NCBI RefSeq assembly: GCF_002127225.1
Contig: NZ_NFUR01000001.1
Location: 931,592-995,591, forward strand
Reading direction: 5' to 3'
From: Sphingomonas sp. IBVSS2
GTDB taxonomy: Bacteria > Pseudomonadota > Alphaproteobacteria > Sphingomonadales > Sphingomonadaceae
Length of the DNA stretch: 64,000 nucleotides
Shown: in pieces, positions 30,152-42,020 of the stretch
Numbering within the stretch: the first letter of the stretch is position 1
Layout: the number at the start of each line of letters is the position of its first letter
Made by a program: the position numbers and the translations under genes
The notes under the pieces: generated by a model
Told to the model about the DNA's origin: nothing
What the model saw: the letters and a program-made list of their open reading frames with translations, nothing else
The model's database searches: none

Positions 30152-31168
30152 TCAAGCCTCCAGCACCACCGTGACCACCGTCCCGCCGGGCCCGGTCTCC
30201 GTCATCGCCGTGCCGCGCGCCTGCCGGACGAAGCCGTCGATCAGCTTCTGGCCCAGCCCGCCATCCTTGCGGGGCCTGGCATCGGCGGGCATGCCCACGC
30301 CATCGTCGCGCACCACCAGCTTCCAGCCCTGCGGCGTCGCTTCGAACCGCACTTCGATCCGCCCGCTTTCGCGCCCGGCAAAGGCGTGCTTGGCGGCGTT
30401 GGTCACGAGTTCGTTGACGATCAGCCCGATCGAGACGGCGCGGTCGCGCGGGATCGCGCCATGGTCGCACGCGCAATCGAGCGTGATCGCGCCGCGCAGG
30501 AACAGCGCATCGGCCAGCGCCGCGCTCAGCTCCTCGAGATAGACCGCCATGTCGACCGCGCCGTGCGACGCCGCCGCACCGCGATAGAGGTGCCGGTGTG
30601 CCCGGGCGATGCTGTCCACCCGGGCGAGCGCGGAAGAGAGGGCCGCCTGAGTCTCCGCGTCCCGTGCGCGGCGGCGCTGCATGTCGAGCAGGGCGGCGAC
30701 CAGCGTGAAATTGTTCTTCACGCGGTGATCGAACTCCTCGAGGAACAGGTCGCGCTCGGCTATCTCGCGGTCGCGCTCGTCGGAGGCGCGGCGCACGGCG
30801 CGGCGGAACAGTTCGGCGATCACGATCACCGCCAGATAGTTGATCGCGGCGAGCGCCAGCCGCGCGGTTTCGTCGGGCGACTTGAGCGTCAGGGAGTGCC
30901 GCACCGGCAGCACGAAATACCAGCTGTAGAGCAGCGTGAGCACCCCGGTGAGCAGCCCCGCCTGCCATCGGCCGAACAGCGTCGCGATCAGGATGGCGGG
31001 GAAGCCCAGCACGAACGGGCCCGCGGCGGGCGCGATGCTGTCGATCGCGGTGCGCAGCCCGATGGCCAGGGAAGTGGCGAGCAACCCCAGGCCCAGCTGC
31101 ACGATCCATGTGCCGCGCCCGTTCGGCGCCAGCCGGTCGAGAAGATCGGTTTCGCCTATTCGCCCCAT
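30152..31168 (-). CDS. HisKA_2-type sensor histidine kinase with DUF4118-like membrane domain
   Basis: The 338-residue kinase begins with about four membrane helices of the DUF4118 (KdpD-like) type (LGLGLLATSLAIGLRTAID, FGRWQAGLLTGVLTLLYSWYF). A HisKA_2 box follows, with His148 in EEFDHRVKNNFTLVAALLDMQ, then an HATPase domain (LIVNELVTNAAKHAF, VVRDDGVGMP). HisKA_2/HWE kinases of this type feed blue-light or general stress pathways in alphaproteobacteria. No response regulator is adjacent. It is convergent with uup across 26 bases. Confidence 0.88.
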   Translation of the reverse strand: MGRIGETDLLDRLAPNGRGTWIVQLGLGLLATSLAIGLRTAIDSIAPAAGPFVLGFPAILIATLFGRWQAGLLTGVLTLLYSWYFVLPVRHSLTLKSPDETARLALAAINYLAVIVIAELFRRAVRRASDERDREIAERDLFLEEFDHRVKNNFTLVAALLDMQRRRARDAETQAALSSALARVDSIARAHRHLYRGAAASHGAVDMAVYLEELSAALADALFLRGAITLDCACDHGAIPRDRAVSIGLIVNELVTNAAKHAFAGRESGRIEVRFEATPQGWKLVVRDDGVGMPADARPRKDGGLGQKLIDGFVRQARGTAMTETGPGGTVVTVVLEA

Positions 31169-31240
31169 GGCGCGAGCAGGGACCGGCCGCCGATGAGAGT
31201 CAAGCGTCCCCGCCGGTCTTTTTGATCTGGATCAGTGCAA

Positions 31241-32053
31241 TTACAGATTGCGTCCCGATCTTCCCGCAAGATCAATCACATATTGCCATGCGACGCGCCC
31301 CGAGCGGCTGCCGCGCCGGGTTGCCCAGCCGATCGCGTCGACCGGATCGAAGCTGAGGCCATGCGCATCGGCATAGGCGCGGACGATATCGACATAGGTC
31401 TCCTGGTCGACGACATGGAAGCCGAGGCTGAGCCCGAACCGATCCGCCAGCGCCAGGCCGTCGTCCGCCGAATCGCGCGGATTGATCGCGCTCGATTGTT
31501 CGGCGATGTCGCGGACGACGAGGTGGCGGCGGTTCGAAGTGACGAGCAGCCGCGCATTGTTCGGCCGGGCCTCGGCGCCGCCCTGGAGCAGCGAGCGCAA
31601 TGCCCGCGCATCGCCCGCTCCGTCGAAGCCGAGATCGTCGAGGAACACGGCGAAGGGCCGGCCGGTCGTGCCGAGCAGTCCGAACAGTTCGGGCAGGGTG
31701 GCGAGTTCGGTGGTCACCGCCTCGACCAGGGCGAGGCGCCCGCCCCGCGCCTGGACCGCGGCGACCGCGCTCTTCACCAGCGCCGACTTGCCGGTGCCGC
31801 GCGCGCCCCAGAGCAGCACGTCCTGGGCGGCATGGCCTTCGGAAAGCCGGGTGAGATTCGCCACCAGCGCCTCGCGCTGCGAATCCACGCCGCGCAGGAT
31901 TTCGATCGGAAGCGGATCGAACACGCGCGCCGGGGCAAGGCCGTGCCCGCGCCATACATAGGCGGGATGCGCCTCGAGGTCGGCGGGCGGCGGCGGCGGC
32001 GGGGCGAGCCGGTCGAGCGCATCGGCGATGCGGGCGAGGATCTCTTGGTTCAT
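31241..32053 (-). CDS. DUF815 P-loop ATPase
   Basis: The 270-residue protein is an AAA-like DUF815 ATPase: Walker A LLWGARGTGKSALVKS (about residues 82-97), Walker B FAVFLDDLGFD, and the characteristic ARLLVTSNRRHLV with DRFGLSLGFH toward the C-terminus. Members probably act as small chaperone-like ATPases; the function is not established. ATG 32053 is the usual N-terminus (NQEILARIADALDRL). It lies 73 bases after prsT on the same strand and could be co-transcribed. Confidence 0.88.
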   Translation of the reverse strand: MNQEILARIADALDRLAPPPPPPADLEAHPAYVWRGHGLAPARVFDPLPIEILRGVDSQREALVANLTRLSEGHAAQDVLLWGARGTGKSALVKSAVAAVQARGGRLALVEAVTTELATLPELFGLLGTTGRPFAVFLDDLGFDGAGDARALRSLLQGGAEARPNNARLLVTSNRRHLVVRDIAEQSSAINPRDSADDGLALADRFGLSLGFHVVDQETYVDIVRAYADAHGLSFDPVDAIGWATRRGSRSGRVAWQYVIDLAGRSGRNL

Positions 32054-32126
32054 GGGGGTGGCTATAGCGAGGTGCCATTGCCGGCTCACCCCCAACTTCG
32101 CTTTCAGCATCTGTGGGTGCGGCTTG

Positions 32127-34191
32127 TCAGCCGTTGGCCATCGCCTGGGCCGCCGCCCGCTCGGTGAAGCCCGGATCGGCCAGCGCGGCCTGGGCGTGCT
32201 GCTTCGCCTCGGCCTTGCGGCCCAGTGCCGCATAGACCTGGGCCAGGTGCCAGCGCAGGCCCGGATGCCGGGGGGCGAGGATCACCGCTTTCTGGAGCAG
32301 CTCGAGCGCGCCGTCCTTGTCGCCGCCCAGGAACAGCGCCCAGCCATAGGCGTCGACCACGGCGGGGTTGGCGGGGGAGAGGCCATAGGCCGCCTCGCCG
32401 AAATCGACAGCGGTGCCGGTTTCGCCGGCCCCCGCATAAGCGGCGGCCAGCTCGGCGTTGAGCACCGCGTCGCCGTCGCCGATGCGCGCGCGGATGTCCT
32501 CCAGCGAATCGATCGCCGCGTCATAGTCGCCGCCCGCGAGCTGCCAATGGGCCGAGAGGCGCAGCGCCGCGATGCTCGCCGGGTTCTGCGACAGGAACAG
32601 GGCGAGTGCGTTCGCCGCGTCCTCGCGCCGGCCCGCGCGATCGAACGCGTCGACCAGGCGGAGCAGCGTCGGCTCGTCGAAGCGCAGGTCGGCGGCGCGG
32701 CGATAGGCCGCGGCGGCATCGGCCGAGCGGTTCAGCAGCATCAGCATGTCGCCGAGCACCACCTGCGCGGCGGCGGCGCCGGGATTCCTGGCAGCGATTT
32801 CCTGGGCGCGGGCAAGGGCGCCGGCCTTGTCGCCGCCAGCGATCAGCGCACGGATCAGCGGCAGCGTCGCTTCCGGGTTGCTCGGCTGCCGGGCCGCATC
32901 GGCGGCAAGCGTGGCGGTGCTGTCGTCGGCGCTGAACGCCGCCGATTCGCCGGTTGCGGGGAAGGCGGCGCGGTCGAGGAAGTGCGATGCGCTGTCGCGG
33001 TCGCCGATCCGCTCGAAGCCGCGGGCGGCCAGGGTCAGCGCATAGCTGTCGGCATCGGCGCGGGCGACCACGGGGCGCAGCATGTCGATCGCGTTGCGGG
33101 CACGATCGGTGCGCAGCAGGGCGATGGCGAGCAGCTTGCGCGCGGTGATGTTCATCGGCTGCGCGCCGACCAGGTCGGTCAGCTTCTCGATCGCCTGCTC
33201 GTAGTCGCCCTTCTCCAGGTCGAGCGTGCCGCCGAGCAACATCGTGCCGGGAAGCTCGTCGATCGCGCCGCCGGTCTTTTCGAGGATCGAGCGGGCGAGG
33301 TCGAAATTGCCGGCCCGGGCGGCGATCACCGCCTGGAGGTAGAGCGCCTGCGGGCTGCCCGGCCGGGCGGCGAGCGCGCGGCGCGTGGCGGCGAGCGCGT
33401 CGACGGTGCGGCCGGCATCGCCCAGCGTCGCGGCATATTCGATCAGCGCGGCGTGGCGGGCGGGATCGCGCTTGAGCGCCTGTTCGAACCAGGGCAGGGC
33501 GGCGACCAGCCCATATTGGCTGCGGACCACCTCGCCGCGCACGACCAGCGCGTCGACCGAGCCGGGCGCGAGCTTGACCGCGCGGTCCGAAGCCTCGGCG
33601 GCACCGAGGAGGTCGCCGGCGGCGAAGCGGAAGCGGGCGATGTCGGTCCATGTGCCGGCATCGTCGGGCGCAAGATGCAGGGCCTGGTCGAGGGCGCTCT
33701 GCGCGCCGGCATAATCGCCGGTCGCGGTCAGCGCGCGCGCGCGGATGCGCAGCCCATAGGGGCGCAGCTTCTGCGGCGCCTTGTCGGCTTCGGCGGGCGC
33801 CTTGTCGGTCTTGCCCTGGAGCACCCATGCCTCGGCGCGCCATTGCGGCACCGCCGCGGCGTCGTAGCCGGCATCGACCGCGCGCTGGATCTCGCCCTCG
33901 GCGCCGATGCCGTCCTGCAGCGCGAGCAGTGCGCGGGCGAGGACGATATGGGCATTCTCGTTGTCGGGGTCGCCGCGCACCGCCTCCGCCGCCAGATCGC
34001 GCGCGCCGGTGGCGTCGTCGGCCTTGAGCAGCGCCTCGGCGCGCTCGGTGGCCTGGGCGGCTTCGGCTTTGCCCATCCGGCCGGGGGTCAGCGTGAACCA
34101 GCCGATCAGCACGGCGAACAGCACCGCCAGGGCGACGCCGATCACCAGCACGCCGCGCACGCCGAAGCCCGAGGATCTGGCGCGGGCGCGC

Positions 34192-34208
<17 letters not shown>
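32127..34208 (-). CDS. prsT: TPR-repeat protein of the PEP-CTERM/EPS regulation module (PrsT-like)
   Basis: The 693-residue protein has one N-terminal membrane helix (VLVIGVALAVLFAVLIGWF) followed by about 14-16 TPR-like helix pairs over the whole length (AHIVLARALLALQDGIGAEGE, YEQAIEKLTDLVGAQP, GALELLQKAVILAPRHPGLR). The gene order with prsR and prsK identifies it as PrsT, a protein of unknown mechanism in polysaccharide/PEP-CTERM clusters. Its first 17 bases overlap the end of prsR, so translation is probably coupled. Confidence 0.75.
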
Positions 34209-35558
<1,350 letters not shown>

Positions 35559-35562
<4 letters not shown>

Positions 35563-37616
35563 GCGGCCCTCCCCATTCCCAGATCCGCGGGGTGCGCTGC
35601 CTTCAGGATCACGCGGAAGCGCGTGCCCTTGCCTTCGCGCGACGTCACTTCGATGCGGCCCTCCATGGCATGCGCGAGCTGGCGCGCCTCGAAGGCGCCG
35701 ATGCCGAACCCGCCTTCCTTCGACGACACGAAGGGCTTGAACAATTTGTCGCGGATGAAGGCGGGCGACATGCCGGCCCCGAGATCGATCACGTCGATCG
35801 CCACCCGCTCGCCATCGGCCGAGACCGCGAGGGTCACCGGCTCGTTCGCCGGGCTCGCCTCGATCGCGTTCTGGACGAGATGGCCGAGCAGCTGCTCGAG
35901 GCTTGCCGGATCCGCATGGGCGATGGCGCTGCGCACGCCCGAAGTGACCACCGGGTGCTGGCCCCTGCGCTGCGTGGCGACCCGCTCGACCAGCGCCACG
36001 ATCTCGATGGCATGTGGCGCCTCGGAGCGGCCGCGATGATGCTGGGAGAGGCGCGCGAGCAGCCCGTTCATCCGCTCGGCCGAGCTCTGCAGCGTCGCCA
36101 CCATGTCGGCGCGGAACTCGGGCTTGTCGGCATGGCGTTCGGCGTTGCGCGCCGTGAGGCTGAGCTGGCTCACCAGGTTCTTGATGTCGTGCAGGATGAA
36201 GGCGAAGCGGCGGTTGAATTCGTCGAAGCGCTGCGCCTCGGCGAGCGCGTCCTGCGCGCGCGCCTCGGCGAGATAGGAGGCGACCTGGCGGCCGGCCACT
36301 TTCAGCAGGTCGAAATCCTCCCAGTCGAGCGCGCGGTCGAGTGGCGGGCGGGCGAGCAGGATCGCGCCTGCGAGCTCGGCCAGGTGCGGCAGGGGCACGA
36401 TCACCCAGGCCTCGGCCAGGTCGAGCATCCATTGCGGCACGACGGAGGCGTCGAGATGGTCTTCGCTGCGGCGGACCGCGTCGAGCTCGATGATCCGGCC
36501 GCTTGCCTGGAGGTGGCCGCCCAGCGCCGTGTCGCTGGCGACCGGCAGCGTCGCGCGGTCCCAGTTCCAGCTCGCACCGACGCCGAGCCCCCCCGCATCG
36601 GGGACGAGCAGCACCCCCGCGGGGCTCTCGGTCAGGTCGGCGATCGCCTTCACGATGCGTTCGTCGAGCGCGGCACCGCCCTGGGGATTGCCGAGCGTTT
36701 CGGTGAAGCGCATCCATTCGGTGCGATAATCATAGCGGTGCCGGAAGAGGTGCTTGGCGAGCTTCACCTTCAGCCAGGCGCGCAGCCAGCTATTGGCGAC
36801 CAGGGTGAGGATCGCCGCGGTCGAGCCCAGCACGAAGGCGGTCTGCAGGATGCGGGCATTGGGGCCGCCGACGGTGGCGATCGCGGACGTGGCGAGCGCG
36901 AGCAGCGCGAAATAGACGCCCACCGCGACGAGCGAGAGCGACTGATAGGTGACGGCGCGCGACACCTCGATCTTCCATTCGCCCTTGCGCTGGAGCACGG
37001 CGCCGATCGCGAGTGCGACGGCGAGATAGGCGAGCCCGCGCAGCACCAGCGGCTCGATCCGCCACTCGGCAGCGAGATAGGCGATCGTGTAGAGCCCGAG
37101 CTCGGCGCACCAGATGCCGGCAAGCGCGAGCACCAGGGTGCGCAGCGGCCCACCCGCGGCCGGGCTCAGCGCCGACCAGAGCGCCTGCACCAGCACCAGG
37201 GCCGCGACGGCGACGAGCATGCGCAGCAGCACCGCGGCATTGGCGGTTTGCGCCGCCACGATCGGTGCGGGATCGGCATAGGCGATGAGCGTGAGCGCCA
37301 ATGCGCCGATCTGCACGAGCGCGACGACGCCATAGACCGTGCCCAGCGCGATCGGCGGGCGGGTCTGCGCGTCGCGGCGGTGGAGCACCAGCATGAAGCC
37401 GAGCCAGGCGAGGTTGCGCAGCGTCTCGGCGAACCAGCTGGCGAAATCGGTCGATCCGATGCCGGCGATGGCGAGTGCCCAGAGCGCGGTGGCGGCCAGC
37501 GCGAAGGCGAGCGGGCGGCGCGGCAGTCCGGCGAGATCGGTGCGCCACGCCCAGAGCGCGAGCGCGCCGAACAGCAGCGCCGCGAGCGCGTGCAGCCAGA
37601 GCAGCAGCGCCCCCAT
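35559..37616 (-). CDS. prsK: Membrane sensor histidine kinase (PrsK)
   Basis: The 685-residue kinase has eight or nine membrane helices in the first 280 residues, a GAF-like domain (about 315-450), a HisKA-like box with His476 (FAFILHDIKNLVSQLSL) and an HATPase domain (LLGHLVQNAIEASP, VIDLGAGMSPAFIRDKLFKPF). The FILHDIKNLVSQL box is the PrsK signature. Its ATG directly abuts the stop codon of the sugar transferase gene (TAG ATG), and its own stop overlaps prsR. The signal is unknown. Confidence 0.92.
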
Positions 37617-39005
37617 CTAGCGTGCGCCTTCGGGGAACAGCACGACGCGGATGGTCTGGAGCAGGATCAGCACGTCGAGGAACGGCGAATAGTTCTTCGC
37701 GTAATAGAGGTCGTATTCCAGCTTCTGGCGCGAATCCTCGATCGACGCGCCATAGGGATAATTGATCTGCGCCCAGCCGGTGATGCCCGGCTTCACCATG
37801 TGGCGCTCGGCATAATAAGGCAGCTTGGTCTCGAGATCCTCGACGAACTGGGGGCGCTCCGGGCGCGGGCCGACAAAGCTCATCTCGCCCTTGAGCACGC
37901 TCCAGCATTGCGGCAGCTCGTCGATCCGCGTCTTGCGGATGATGCGGCCGACGCGGGTGATGCGGGGGTCGTCCTTCTCCGCCCACACGGCCTTGCCGCC
38001 CGCCTCGGCGTCCTGGCGCATCGAGCGCAGCTTGATCACGTCGAAGCCCGTGCCGTACAGGCCGACGCGGCGCTGGCGATAAAAGGCCGGGCCCCGGCTC
38101 TCCAGCTTCACCAGGATGGCGGTGAGCAGGATGATCGGCAGCATCAGCGTGAGCAGCACCAGGCTCGCGCCGATGTCGAACAGCCGCTTGAACAGGCTCG
38201 ACAGCATGCGGCCCGAGGAGAAGCCGTCGGAGAAGATCAACCAGCTGGGATTGACGCTGTCCAGGTCGACGCGGCCGGTCTCGCGCTCGAGGAAGGTCGA
38301 GATCTCGTTGACGTGCACGCCGGTGGTCTTGATCCGCAACAGGTCCTTGAGGGGCAGCGCGTTGCGGCGCTCCTCGAGCGCGAGGACGACTTCGCTGGCG
38401 TTGAGCACCACGACATGGTCGGCGAGATTGTAGATCGCGTCGCGGGCGATCGCCTCCGGGATCACGCGATTGGCTTCGCTCATCGCGACATAGCCGACCA
38501 CGACGAAGCCTGCGCCGGGGGTCTTGGAGAGGTCCTTGAGGCGTTGCGCCCGCGCGCCGGCGCCGAGCACGACGATGCGGCGCTTGAACGCCTGGCTGCC
38601 CAGCGCCTTGCCGAGCAGGATGCGCAGCGCGATCAGCGACGCGATCGAGCAGCCCATCGCGTAGAGCAGGTTCGAGCGCCAGAAGCCGATCTCGGGGATC
38701 AGGAAATAGAGCACGCTCAGGCCGATCACGCCGAGCGAGATCGCCACGATCAGCCGTGCCATCGCATAGCGCAGCGACTGGAGCGAATCGGCGCCATAGA
38801 CGCCGACCGCGACCATCGCGACTTCGAGGAACAGCGCATAGCTGACCAGCTGCGGCCAGCGTTCCCGCATCAGCGGCAGGCCGATGCCGAGCTGGTGTGC
38901 GCGCAGCATCCAGCCGAGCTCGCCCGACATCGCCAGCAGCAGGATGTCGAGAAAGCCGAGCAGCAGCACCGCGTTGGGCACGTAATGCTTGAACAGCCGG
39001 ATCAT
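37617..39005 (-). CDS. EpsB-type undecaprenyl-phosphate sugar transferase
   Basis: The 462-residue protein has four N-terminal membrane helices, a central nucleotide-binding-like domain (RRIVVLGAGARAQRLKDLS) and a C-terminal bacterial sugar transferase domain: a membrane helix (FDIGASLVLLTLMLPIILLT), FYRQRRVGLYGTGFDVIKLRSM, KTRIDELPQCWSVLKGEMSFVGPRPERP and ITGWAQINY. Such enzymes put the first sugar phosphate on undecaprenyl phosphate to begin exopolysaccharide repeat units. It is the first gene of the prsK-prsR-prsT operon. No polymerase, flippase or exosortase gene is in the window. ATG 39005 is the usual start. Confidence 0.88.
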   Translation of the reverse strand: MIRLFKHYVPNAVLLLGFLDILLLAMSGELGWMLRAHQLGIGLPLMRERWPQLVSYALFLEVAMVAVGVYGADSLQSLRYAMARLIVAISLGVIGLSVLYFLIPEIGFWRSNLLYAMGCSIASLIALRILLGKALGSQAFKRRIVVLGAGARAQRLKDLSKTPGAGFVVVGYVAMSEANRVIPEAIARDAIYNLADHVVVLNASEVVLALEERRNALPLKDLLRIKTTGVHVNEISTFLERETGRVDLDSVNPSWLIFSDGFSSGRMLSSLFKRLFDIGASLVLLTLMLPIILLTAILVKLESRGPAFYRQRRVGLYGTGFDVIKLRSMRQDAEAGGKAVWAEKDDPRITRVGRIIRKTRIDELPQCWSVLKGEMSFVGPRPERPQFVEDLETKLPYYAERHMVKPGITGWAQINYPYGASIEDSRQKLEYDLYYAKNYSPFLDVLILLQTIRVVLFPEGAR

Positions 39006-39166
39006 GGGAACCTGCTCTAATGCAGAAGTGTAAACAAATCCGACATGCCGATGCCGGCCGGGTCCGCGGAAAAATCCGTCGCGCGCCGGCACCAATGCCG
39101 CGGCCCATGTGTTTGACCCCGGGGGCGAATCGCAGCATTGCGAAATCTTCAGGAGGTTCGAAACAC

Positions 39167-40228
39167 ATGCCGGATTCGAAGCCGATCGTTCCTGTCATCC
39201 TTTCGGGAGGATCGGGCACCCGACTCTGGCCGATGTCGCGGGCCGAGAAACCCAAGCAGCTCCTGTCGCTGACCGCCGAGGAAACGATGCTCCAGCTCAC
39301 GGCGCGCCGCGCCGCCGGCGAGCGGTTCGGCCGGCCGATCGTCGTCGCCAACGCGCATCATGCCGATATGGTGGAGGAACAGCTCGCCGCCGCGGACAGC
39401 GCCGCGCGCGCCCTGGTGCTCGAGCCGATGGGGCGCAACACCGCGCCGGCCATCGCCCTCGCCGCGATCGCGGCGGGCGGCGGGGCCGAGCCGTTGCTGG
39501 TGATGCCGTCCGATCACGTGATCGCCGATGTCGACGCCTTCCACCTGGCGATCGAAGCCGCGCTGCCGATGGTGGAGGAGGGGTGGCTGGTCACCTTCGG
39601 CATCACGCCCGATGCGGCCGAGACCGGCTATGGCTGGATCAAGGTGGGGGAAGCGCTGGCCGAGGGCGTGCACCGGGTCGAGCGCTTCGTCGAGAAGCCG
39701 GCGCGCGACAAGGCCGAGGCCATGCTCGCGGAGGGCGGCCATACCTGGAACGGCGGCATCTTCCTGTTCCGCGCCGATGCCTATCTGGGGGCGCTGGCGA
39801 GCTATGCGCCCGAGATGCTGCACGCGGCGCAGCAGGCGATGGAGAAGGGCCGGCGCCATGGCGCCCGGATCTGGCCCGATGCCGAGAGCTTCGCCGCCAG
39901 CCCGGCGGACTCGATCGACTATGCGGTGATGGAGAAGGCGCCGCGCGTGGCGGTGGTGCCGGTGACGATGGGCTGGAGCGACGTCGGCAGCTGGGATGCG
40001 CTCCATGCCATCAGCCATGCCGATGCCGGCGGCAACGTGGTGCGCGGCGACGCGGTGGTGATCGAATCGAGCAATTGCCTCGTCCGTGCCGAGTCCGGCA
40101 AGCGCGTGGCGCTGGTCGGCGTCGAGGACCTGATCGTGGTCGCGTCGGGCGACGACGTGCTCGTCCTCCCCCGCGGCCGCAGCCAGGAAGTGAAGAAGAT
40201 CATCGAGGCGATGCAGAAGGGCGGCTAG
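39167..40228 (+). CDS. manC: Mannose-1-phosphate guanylyltransferase
   Basis: The 353-residue protein opens with VPVILSGGSGTRLWPMSRAEKPKQ, the nucleotide-binding signature of GDP-mannose pyrophosphorylases. EPMGRNTAPAIALAA, MPSDHVI, FVEKPARDKAEAML and WNGGIFLFRADAYL follow. It makes GDP-mannose from GTP and mannose 1-phosphate. The C-terminal phosphomannose isomerase domain of bifunctional ManC/AlgA enzymes is missing. AGGAGG lies ten bases before ATG 39167. It is divergent from the EpsB-type transferase (161-bp gap) and overlaps the convergent sulfotransferase by four bases. It probably supplies GDP-mannose for the polysaccharide. Confidence 0.92.
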   Translation: MPDSKPIVPVILSGGSGTRLWPMSRAEKPKQLLSLTAEETMLQLTARRAAGERFGRPIVVANAHHADMVEEQLAAADSAARALVLEPMGRNTAPAIALAAIAAGGGAEPLLVMPSDHVIADVDAFHLAIEAALPMVEEGWLVTFGITPDAAETGYGWIKVGEALAEGVHRVERFVEKPARDKAEAMLAEGGHTWNGGIFLFRADAYLGALASYAPEMLHAAQQAMEKGRRHGARIWPDAESFAASPADSIDYAVMEKAPRVAVVPVTMGWSDVGSWDALHAISHADAGGNVVRGDAVVIESSNCLVRAESGKRVALVGVEDLIVVASGDDVLVLPRGRSQEVKKIIEAMQKGG

Positions 40229-41409
40229 GTCGCGATCCGCCGGGCCTCGAGCGCCACAAAGGCCGGGGCGAGATACTGGTCGGCGATCGCGCGCAACTCG
40301 GCATCGGCTTCGCGCTGCTTCGCTTCGCCATCGGCATGGAAGCGTGCCGCCGGGGCCTTGGAATGGCGATTTGCCATCGCGGCCATGGCGTCTCGTGCCG
40401 CCGCGTCGGGCGCGATGCCGAAATGGGGGAGGATCTGGTCGAAAAGCGCCTCGGGCAACTGGGCGTAGTTGATCAGCAGCCCCTTGTCCGTGCCGTGCTC
40501 GATCACCGCGCTGCAAGTCCGCTCGAGTATCCGGGCAATGAAGGCGCGCTCGGGGAGGTGCGCATCCTCGCGCGCCAGGCCGAACCATTCGAGCGGCACG
40601 ATGTCGGGCACGGTCTGCACGCCACGCAGGCGCAGTTGCGAAACCAGCACCTCCACGGGATCGCGGTAGAGGAAGATCCACGGCGTCTCGGGAAAGGCGC
40701 GGCGGAGCAGCGGCAGCGCGCGGGTGTGCCAGCTGTCGAGTTTGACGAAGAGATGCCCGGCGCCGCGGCCATAGGCATGGACCAGCGCGCGCAATGCGCC
40801 TGCATGCATCTCCGGATCGGGGAAGCGATGCCGGATCATTGCATCGAGCGGCGGCGCTTCGGAGATCGAGACGTGCCCCGGAGCGGCGCCGAGCATCTGC
40901 GATACGAGCGTCGAGCCGCAGCGGGACATGTGGAAGATGAAGCCCGAAGGCGGCCGCAGATCCGTGCGGCCCAGGCAGCTGGCGAGCGGCGTGGCGGTGC
41001 GTAACAGGCGGTTGAACGGCCGGCCCGCCGCTTCGCGCACCGCATCCTCGAAAAAGGGCGTGTTCGGGGAGATGCCGGCGAAGTTGAACCAATGGATCGC
41101 GGGCTCGGGCGCGGCCGCGAAGCCGATGGGCAGCCAGCCCCGGGGCGGCCAATCGTGCCGGGTGACCGGCGCCTGGAGGAAACGATGCATCCCGACGGGA
41201 TCGGGGCGGCCGGCCTCGATCAGATCGGCCGTGGTGAGCGCGATGCCGCGCGCGGCGGCCCAGGCGAGCGCGCGGGCTTCGAATATCGCCGGCTCGCGGG
41301 GTTCGGCGAGGTGTGCCTGCGCCTGCGCATCGGCCATCACGGCGGCGCGGAACCGGTCGAGCATGGTTGTTGGTGGCATTGCAATCATCGGGGGCCGGGA
41401 TAGGCTCAT
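40225..41409 (-). CDS. Sulfotransferase with N-terminal Nif11-like domain
   Basis: The C-terminal two thirds form a PAPS-type sulfotransferase fold: GFIFHMSRCGSTLVSQML (about residues 156-173) is the 5'-phosphosulfate loop, and FLYRDPVEVLVSQLR the 3'-phosphate segment. Residues about 16-66 (MLDRFRAAVMADAQAQAHL, then ALAWAAARGIALTTADLIEAG) match the pattern of Nif11-like domains, which otherwise serve as leader peptides of ribosomal peptide natural products. Starts at 41409, 41388, 41379 and 41364 are all in frame, and none has a clear ribosome site; even the shortest keeps the Nif11-like part. It is divergent from the beta-hydroxylase gene with only 23 bases between. Substrate unknown. Confidence 0.75.
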   Translation of the reverse strand: MSLSRPPMIAMPPTTMLDRFRAAVMADAQAQAHLAEPREPAIFEARALAWAAARGIALTTADLIEAGRPDPVGMHRFLQAPVTRHDWPPRGWLPIGFAAAPEPAIHWFNFAGISPNTPFFEDAVREAAGRPFNRLLRTATPLASCLGRTDLRPPSGFIFHMSRCGSTLVSQMLGAAPGHVSISEAPPLDAMIRHRFPDPEMHAGALRALVHAYGRGAGHLFVKLDSWHTRALPLLRRAFPETPWIFLYRDPVEVLVSQLRLRGVQTVPDIVPLEWFGLAREDAHLPERAFIARILERTCSAVIEHGTDKGLLINYAQLPEALFDQILPHFGIAPDAAARDAMAAMANRHSKAPAARFHADGEAKQREADAELRAIADQYLAPAFVALEARRIAT

Positions 41410-41432
41410 GCGGAAGGAGAGGGCAGGCTAAT

Positions 41433-42020
41433 ATGGCGACCATATCCGCACAATCCGCCTGGCCCGACCGGATGCGGCTGCCATTCGGCTTCGATCCCGC
41501 GCCGCTCGCCGCCGATATCGCCGCGCTCGAGCGTGGCGACTGGACCGCGCATTTCGTGCAGCGGAACTATGAGGGTGACTGGAGCGCCTTGCCGCTACGC
41601 GCGCCGGCCGGCGCCGTCCATCCGGTCCAGCAGATCTACTCGGCGCCGGACGCCACCGCGTTCGTCGATACGCCGTGGCGCGCGCGGATGCCGGCGGTGT
41701 CGGCGGCGATCGACGCGTTCGCCTGTCCGGTCCGCTCGGTGCGGCTGATGCGCCTCGCGGCGGGATCGGTGATCAAGGAGCATACGGATTTCGATCTCGA
41801 CGCCGCCCAGGGCTTTGCCCGGATCCATGTGCCGATACGCACCAACGCGGATGTCGATTTCCGATTGAACGGCACGCGCGTGACGATGGCGCCGGGCGAG
41901 GCCTGGTATCTGCGCCTCGCCGATCCTCACAGCGTGGCGAACCGGGGTCGGGCCGCGCGCATCCATCTGGTGCTCGATCTGATGGTGAACGACTGGCTGC
42001 TGCGCCAGTTCGAAGGATGA
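41433..42020 (+). CDS. Aspartyl/asparaginyl beta-hydroxylase-like Fe(II)/2-oxoglutarate oxygenase
   Basis: The 195-residue protein is a compact cupin dioxygenase: SVRLMRLAAGSVIKEHTDFD carries the iron ligand His117 and a possible Asp119, and GEAWYLRLADPHSVANRGRAARIHLVLD carries the second histidine (His166) and the oxoglutarate-binding arginine. It should hydroxylate Asp, Asn or Arg side chains of a protein or peptide, or a free amino acid. Its stop overlaps the HNH gene start (ATGA). It is divergent from the sulfotransferase and probably works with it. Confidence 0.82.
   Translation: MATISAQSAWPDRMRLPFGFDPAPLAADIAALERGDWTAHFVQRNYEGDWSALPLRAPAGAVHPVQQIYSAPDATAFVDTPWRARMPAVSAAIDAFACPVRSVRLMRLAAGSVIKEHTDFDLDAAQGFARIHVPIRTNADVDFRLNGTRVTMAPGEAWYLRLADPHSVANRGRAARIHLVLDLMVNDWLLRQFEG

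Noticed and set aside
35592..39020. 1142-codon open frame on the plus strand
   Set aside because: It is the antisense shadow of prsK and the sugar transferase; its composition (runs of D, R, H, Q, E) is what GC-rich codon bias gives on the opposite strand.
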